Shown here: positions 60,283 to 64,000 of the stretch, piece by piece
How the letters are laid out: the number at the start of each line of letters is the position of its first letter
Numbering within the stretch: position 1 is the stretch's first letter
Source: Candidatus Chryseobacterium colombiense
Lineage (GTDB): Bacteria; Bacteroidota; Bacteroidia; Flavobacteriales; Weeksellaceae
Assembly (NCBI GenBank): GCA_029203185.1
Contig: CP119310.1
Coordinates: 4,160,001-4,224,000 of the forward strand
DNA length: 64,000 nt
Direction: 5' to 3'
The notes under the pieces: model-generated
The model's database searches: none
What the model was told of the DNA's origin: nothing
The model's input: only the letters and a program-made list of their open reading frames with translations
Position numbers and translations under genes: made by a program

Positions 60283-61626
60283 ATGAAAGTAGGACTTAAA
60301 TGGGTAGTGTCATTTGCTATCATTTCTCTAGTGGCAATCGGTGGATTGTTTTGGAGTCCCATTGCAGATTTCCCGAATACAGGAGAATTCTTAGATGAAA
60401 GTAAAATTGTTGGTGCAGATGTTGCCTGGATTTTGGCAGCTGCAGGTTTGGTTTTATTAATGACTCCGGGCCTATCATTTTTCTATGGCGGAATGGTGGG
60501 TAAGAAAAATGTAATTTCTACCATGCTGCAAAGCTTTATTGCTTTGGGTGTAATTTCTATTTTATGGGTAGTAGTTGGTTTTTCGCTTTCTTTTGGAGAT
60601 TCTATTGGCTTTACGATGAATGGAGAACATTATGGAATAATAGGAAACCCTTTAAGCTATCCCTTTTTCAGCAGAGTAGGAGTATTGCCGCATAAAGCAA
60701 TGGCTTCTACAATTCCCTTTATTCTTTTTGCTTTGTTTCAAATGAAATTTGCAGTTATTACACCGGCTTTGATCACGGGATCATTTGCTGAAAGAGTGAG
60801 GTTTATTTCTTATCTGTTGTTCATGGTTTTGTTCAGCCTGTTTATCTATACTCCTTTATGTCATATGGTATGGCATCCGGATGGACTTTTAAATAAATAT
60901 TTCGGAGTGAAAGACTTTGCAGGAGGAACAGTGGTTCATATGAGTGCAGGGTTTGCAGCATTGGCAGGAGCCATAGTGGTGGGGAAAAGAAAAAATCCAC
61001 ATCATGAACCTTCAAATATTTCATATGTAATGTTGGGAACAGGCATGCTCTGGTTCGGATGGTTCGGTTTCAACGCGGGTTCTGCGTTAAGTGCCAACGC
61101 GACTGCAGCAACTGCTTTTGGAACTACAACGATTGCTTCAGCTTCAGCCATGATGACATGGATCTTTTTTGACCGGATCAATAAAAGAAAAGTTTCGGCT
61201 TTAGGAGCGTGCATCGGAGCCGTAGTTGGTTTGGTTGCCATTACTCCGGCATGTGGCTTTGTTTCTGTTTCAGAAAGTCTTTTTATCGGTTTTATTTCGG
61301 CAATTGTTTCCAATATAATGGTGAACTGGAAAGCGTTGAAGAAGGTAGATGACACGTTGGATGTTTTTGCCTGTCATGGAGTGGGAGGAATTATGGGAAT
61401 GGTCTTAACTGCAATTTTTGCTCATGGTGAAAATGCAAGCCTTCTTCATGGAGGAATTGAAGTATTTGCTCATCATATGATTGCATTAGTGCTTGTTTCG
61501 TTATTTGCATTTTTTGGATCGTTGCTTTTGTATAAGATTACAGATAGTATTATAACGTTAAGAGTCTCAGAAGAGTCAGAGAATATGGGATTGGATATCT
61601 CACAACATGAAGAAAGCCTTTGTTAA
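60283..61626 (+). CDS. amt: Ammonium transporter
   Basis: A 447-aa Amt with a signal-like first segment and eleven further membrane helices. Hallmarks: DVAWILAAAGLVLLMTPGLSFFYGGMVGKKNV, DFAGGTVVHMSAGFAALAGA with the first pore histidine, MLWFGWFGFNAGSAL and FACHGVGGIMG with the second. It moves ammonium/ammonia across the inner membrane. No GlnK/PII gene is adjacent. A serine deaminase that releases ammonia is the next gene downstream. Confidence 0.97.
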   Translation: MKVGLKWVVSFAIISLVAIGGLFWSPIADFPNTGEFLDESKIVGADVAWILAAAGLVLLMTPGLSFFYGGMVGKKNVISTMLQSFIALGVISILWVVVGFSLSFGDSIGFTMNGEHYGIIGNPLSYPFFSRVGVLPHKAMASTIPFILFALFQMKFAVITPALITGSFAERVRFISYLLFMVLFSLFIYTPLCHMVWHPDGLLNKYFGVKDFAGGTVVHMSAGFAALAGAIVVGKRKNPHHEPSNISYVMLGTGMLWFGWFGFNAGSALSANATAATAFGTTTIASASAMMTWIFFDRINKRKVSALGACIGAVVGLVAITPACGFVSVSESLFIGFISAIVSNIMVNWKALKKVDDTLDVFACHGVGGIMGMVLTAIFAHGENASLLHGGIEVFAHHMIALVLVSLFAFFGSLLLYKITDSIITLRVSEESENMGLDISQHEESLC

Positions 61627-61706
61627 AAGTCAATTGTGAATTATCTATTCGTTTTATGGCAATACTAAGTTCACATTCATAATATTTGAGTTCATATAGT
61701 TTTAAT

Positions 61707-61747
61707 TTTGAAAGCCGGAGGTGAAATTTCATCTTCGGCTTTTGCTT
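61707..61747 (+). terminator. Terminator after amt
   Basis: GAAAGCCG pairs with CGGCTTTT around GAGGTGAAATTTCATCTT, whose inner part pairs further, followed by T-rich bases. Confidence 0.7.
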
Positions 61748-61769
61748 TTCAATTTATCGTGTATCTTTG
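61741..61769 (+). promoter_or_regulatory. sdaA promoter
   Basis: TTTG at 61741-61744 and TATCTTTG at 61762-61769 are 17 bp apart and fit the Bacteroidota -33/-7 pattern. The start codon is 28 bp downstream. Confidence 0.6.
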
Positions 61770-61797
61770 TGTTTAGGAAAAATGATGAATTTTCTAT

Positions 61798-63216
61798 ATG
61801 GAATCAATATCGGTTTTTGAGATTATTAAAGTGGGAATAGGTCCGTCCAGTTCGCATACAATGGGACCTTGGAATGCAGCTTCTGCATTCATAAGAATTA
61901 TAAAAAGAGAAAGATCAATAGAGGAGGTAAAGGAAGTCTTCGTTGAGTTTTTCGGTTCACTGGCAAAAACGGGAATCGGACACGGAACGGATATAGCTGG
62001 AATGTTGGGGTTGAGTGGAGAAGACTTTAAAACAATCGACACTACTAAAATTGATGAAAAAATTGAAAAAATAAAAACTACTCAGATTCTTAACCTGGGC
62101 GGTGAAAAGGAAATTCCTTTCATCTATGGACATCATTTGATTTTAAATATGCAAAAATCACTTGATTATCATCCGAACGGCATGATCTTTAAGGCGATTT
62201 TTGAAGACGGAACAGAGCTTGTTCAGGATTTTTATTCCGTAGGTGGTGGATTTATTATGAGTCAGGAAAAAAAATCAATCCAGAAACATTGTATCCGTAC
62301 TTTATATCCTTGTCATAAATCTTCAGATATTGTAAAATATTGTGAAAAACTGGGGCTTAGCAGAATTTCAGATTTAATCCTGATGAATGAAGAAAGTTGG
62401 AGAACACAGGAGGAGACAAGAAAGGAAGCGCTTTATATCTGGCAGCAAATTAAAGAATGTATCTATAAAGGGGTCAATAAAGAAGGAATTCTTCCCGGAG
62501 GTTTAAATGTAACAAGAAGAGCAGCCGGACTGAACAGAAAATTATTAGGAGATAAAATCTATAAAAATAAAGACGAGTGGTTCCAGCAAGTAGTGGATGC
62601 TGAAGAGAATTTCACAAACATCAATAAATGGATCGCTTGTTTTGCATTGGCGGTAAATGAAGAAAATGCAAGCTTCGGAAGAATTATCACGGCACCTACA
62701 AACGGAGCAAGTGGAGTAATTCCGGCAGTGTTAATGTATTCGCAGGCTTTCACGGACTCTATAAGCGAAGATGATATTGTAAGATTTTTATTGGTAGCAG
62801 GTGAAATTGGAACTTTATTTAAGAAAAATGCGACAATCTCTGCAGCAATGGGAGGTTGTCAGGCAGAAATCGGGGTTTCATCAGCAATGGCTGCGGCTGG
62901 TTTAACGGAAATTCTTGGCGGAAGTGTCGGTCAGGTTTTAATGGCAGCGGAAATTGCCATGGAACATCATCTGGGGCTTACCTGCGATCCGATCAAAGGA
63001 TTGGTTCAGATTCCGTGTATTGAAAGGAATACAATGGGAGCCATAAAAGCTATCACGGCAGCAAATATTGCATTAGAAAGTGACCCTACAAAAGCAAAAG
63101 TAACTTTAGATGAGGTGATTCAGACGATGTGGGAAACAGCTTTGGCGATGAGTGACCGTTTTAAAGAGACTTCAGAAGGGGGATTGGCGATTGCGGTGAA
63201 TGTGCCGGAATGTTAA
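61798..63216 (+). CDS. sdaA: L-serine ammonia-lyase (single chain, Fe-S)
   Basis: A 472-aa L-serine deaminase. The N-terminal beta domain has VGIGPSSSHTMGP (about 12-24); the C-terminal alpha domain has the NASFGRIITAPTNGASGVIP region, the FeS-ligand cysteines in GGCQAEIG, LTCDPIKG and the conserved IPCIERN. It converts serine to pyruvate and ammonia in the cytosol with an oxygen-labile 4Fe-4S cluster. It is full length for type II single-chain enzymes. Confidence 0.96.
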   Translation: MESISVFEIIKVGIGPSSSHTMGPWNAASAFIRIIKRERSIEEVKEVFVEFFGSLAKTGIGHGTDIAGMLGLSGEDFKTIDTTKIDEKIEKIKTTQILNLGGEKEIPFIYGHHLILNMQKSLDYHPNGMIFKAIFEDGTELVQDFYSVGGGFIMSQEKKSIQKHCIRTLYPCHKSSDIVKYCEKLGLSRISDLILMNEESWRTQEETRKEALYIWQQIKECIYKGVNKEGILPGGLNVTRRAAGLNRKLLGDKIYKNKDEWFQQVVDAEENFTNINKWIACFALAVNEENASFGRIITAPTNGASGVIPAVLMYSQAFTDSISEDDIVRFLLVAGEIGTLFKKNATISAAMGGCQAEIGVSSAMAAAGLTEILGGSVGQVLMAAEIAMEHHLGLTCDPIKGLVQIPCIERNTMGAIKAITAANIALESDPTKAKVTLDEVIQTMWETALAMSDRFKETSEGGLAIAVNVPEC

Positions 63217-63237
63217 GAAAATTTTTGACTTAAATAG

Positions 63238-63272
63238 AAAAAACCTCAGATCTAAGTATCTGAGGTTTTCAT
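63238..63272 (+). terminator. Bidirectional terminator
   Basis: AAAACCTCAGAT pairs with ATCTGAGGTTTT around CTAAGT between the convergent sdaA and serine hydrolase genes. Confidence 0.85.
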
Positions 63273-64000
63273 TTATTTTTTCTTATTGAATAAAAACTTT
63301 CCACCGCCTTGTTCCAGCTGCATTTCTGCTTTTTCGGGAAAGAAAGTCATCTTCAGACCGGCATTGTCAAATTTAAACTGGTCTTTTTCTACATATTCCA
63401 AAGGAAATTCAGGTTGTCCTGTTCCCTGTCCGAATAATCCTCCGTTCTTAATGAAGATTTTAAGACCAAGTGGAATATCTTTAGATGAATAATCTCCAAC
63501 GTATTGTTTTAGCTCAGTTTCTGTAATTTTTGTAGTTGCAAAATTAGGGAGGCTAAATTCTTTATTATAAAGTATACTTAAAATATCAATAGTGAAATTA
63601 TTGGCTCCGATTCTGTCAGCGTTCAAAGAATAAGAAATTGAAATATCATCTTCACCGTTATAGATCATTAGTGAATTGGTTCCGTAGGTTCCGCCGCTGT
63701 GTCCTACAAACATTTTGGAATAAAAAGGAACTAAAGCGAGTCCCATTCCGAATCTGTCCTCTTTAGGCATCATAGCGGAAAGACTTTCTTTAGAGACTAT
63801 TTTTCCTGCAAAAAGAGCATTAATAATGATATTTAAATTCGTTGGTGCAGTGGCAATATCACCTACACCCACTACATTGTTGAAATCAAAATCTTTTACA
63901 GGCTCCCACGCATTGGCATAGCTGTAAGAACTGAAAACATTGGTAGGCTTTTGGCTCACTGTATAAAAGTTCTTTAATTGTAAAGGCTGTGCAAATGTTT
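63273..64000 (-). CDS. Serine hydrolase (beta-lactamase class C-like), C-terminal part, cut by the window edge
   Basis: The minus-strand frame ends at 63273 and stays open to the right edge, so the gene is incomplete here (at least 242 residues seen). NVVGVGDIATAPTNLNIIINALFAGK, then GMGLALVPFYSKMFVGHSGGTYGTNSLMIY, is the back half of the class C/AmpC-like esterase fold, with HSGGTYG as the KTG-equivalent motif. The SxxK nucleophile lies beyond the window. A C-terminal DUF3471-like beta domain follows. A GTG at 63959 is internal and not the true start. Confidence 0.88.
   Translation of the reverse strand, partial: TFAQPLQLKNFYTVSQKPTNVFSSYSYANAWEPVKDFDFNNVVGVGDIATAPTNLNIIINALFAGKIVSKESLSAMMPKEDRFGMGLALVPFYSKMFVGHSGGTYGTNSLMIYNGEDDISISYSLNADRIGANNFTIDILSILYNKEFSLPNFATTKITETELKQYVGDYSSKDIPLGLKIFIKNGGLFGQGTGQPEFPLEYVEKDQFKFDNAGLKMTFFPEKAEMQLEQGGGKFLFNKKK

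Overview
The window looks like chromosome from a Chryseobacterium-type flavobacterium (Bacteroidota, Weeksellaceae). The DNA is AT-rich. Many genes are preceded by the Bacteroidota -7 box TAnnTTTG. There is a SusC/SusD polysaccharide locus with a hybrid two-component regulator, and housekeeping genes (rpsO, pnp, mgtE, amt, sdaA) typical of this family. I saw no transposase, integrase, phage gene or CRISPR array.

Layout. 0-4.4 kb is a gene graveyard with two tiny secreted-peptide-like ORFs that share the C-terminus YTATAL, several decayed coding fragments and one intact cytosolic kinase/response-regulator pair. 4.4-10.3 kb holds a Crp-type regulator followed by a probable detoxification cassette (SDR, VOC+SnoaL fusion, SnoaL, nitroreductase, ABM monooxygenase, diheme P460-type protein, P460-like lipoprotein). 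The SDR and VOC genes share a duplicated leader with an inverted repeat. 11.1-13.5 kb has SDR, DsbA/FrnE and DoxX genes divergent from an HxlR regulator with an 18-bp-periodic operator. 13.7-29.3 kb is a fructan/levan utilisation locus: sensor-regulator, fructose-type MFS, two GH32 enzymes, SusC, SusD, a SusE/F-like binding protein and a PfkB fructokinase, with a DNA glycosylase inserted. 29.4-40.6 kb is mostly housekeeping, with a dead DyP peroxidase and a tRNA-Leu. 41.2-43.5 kb is a cobalamin nucleotide-loop operon (cobT, cobS, cobC).

The most interesting part is 43.7-53.2 kb. On the minus strand lie an RtcB RNA ligase, a 110-nt tRNA-like RNA whose anticodon arm is replaced by two hairpins, three tandem hairpins with compensatory base changes, and a 583-aa protein with a TerD-like C-terminus. 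Divergent from these are a 1333-aa helicase with a C-terminal nuclease-like domain, a HopJ-family protein and a WYL regulator. A broken nucleotidyltransferase of the type linked to RNA repair lies about 5 kb away. The layout resembles the known Rsr / Y-RNA (YrlA) / RtcB modules of other bacteria, but with different protein partners; a role in RNA repair or stress response is an inference.

53-64 kb is ordinary chromosome: DUF1501/DUF1800 pair, outer-membrane barrel, glucokinase, two YceI proteins behind a perfect FNR-type palindrome, alpha/beta hydrolase, Amt, serine deaminase, and a serine hydrolase running off the right edge.
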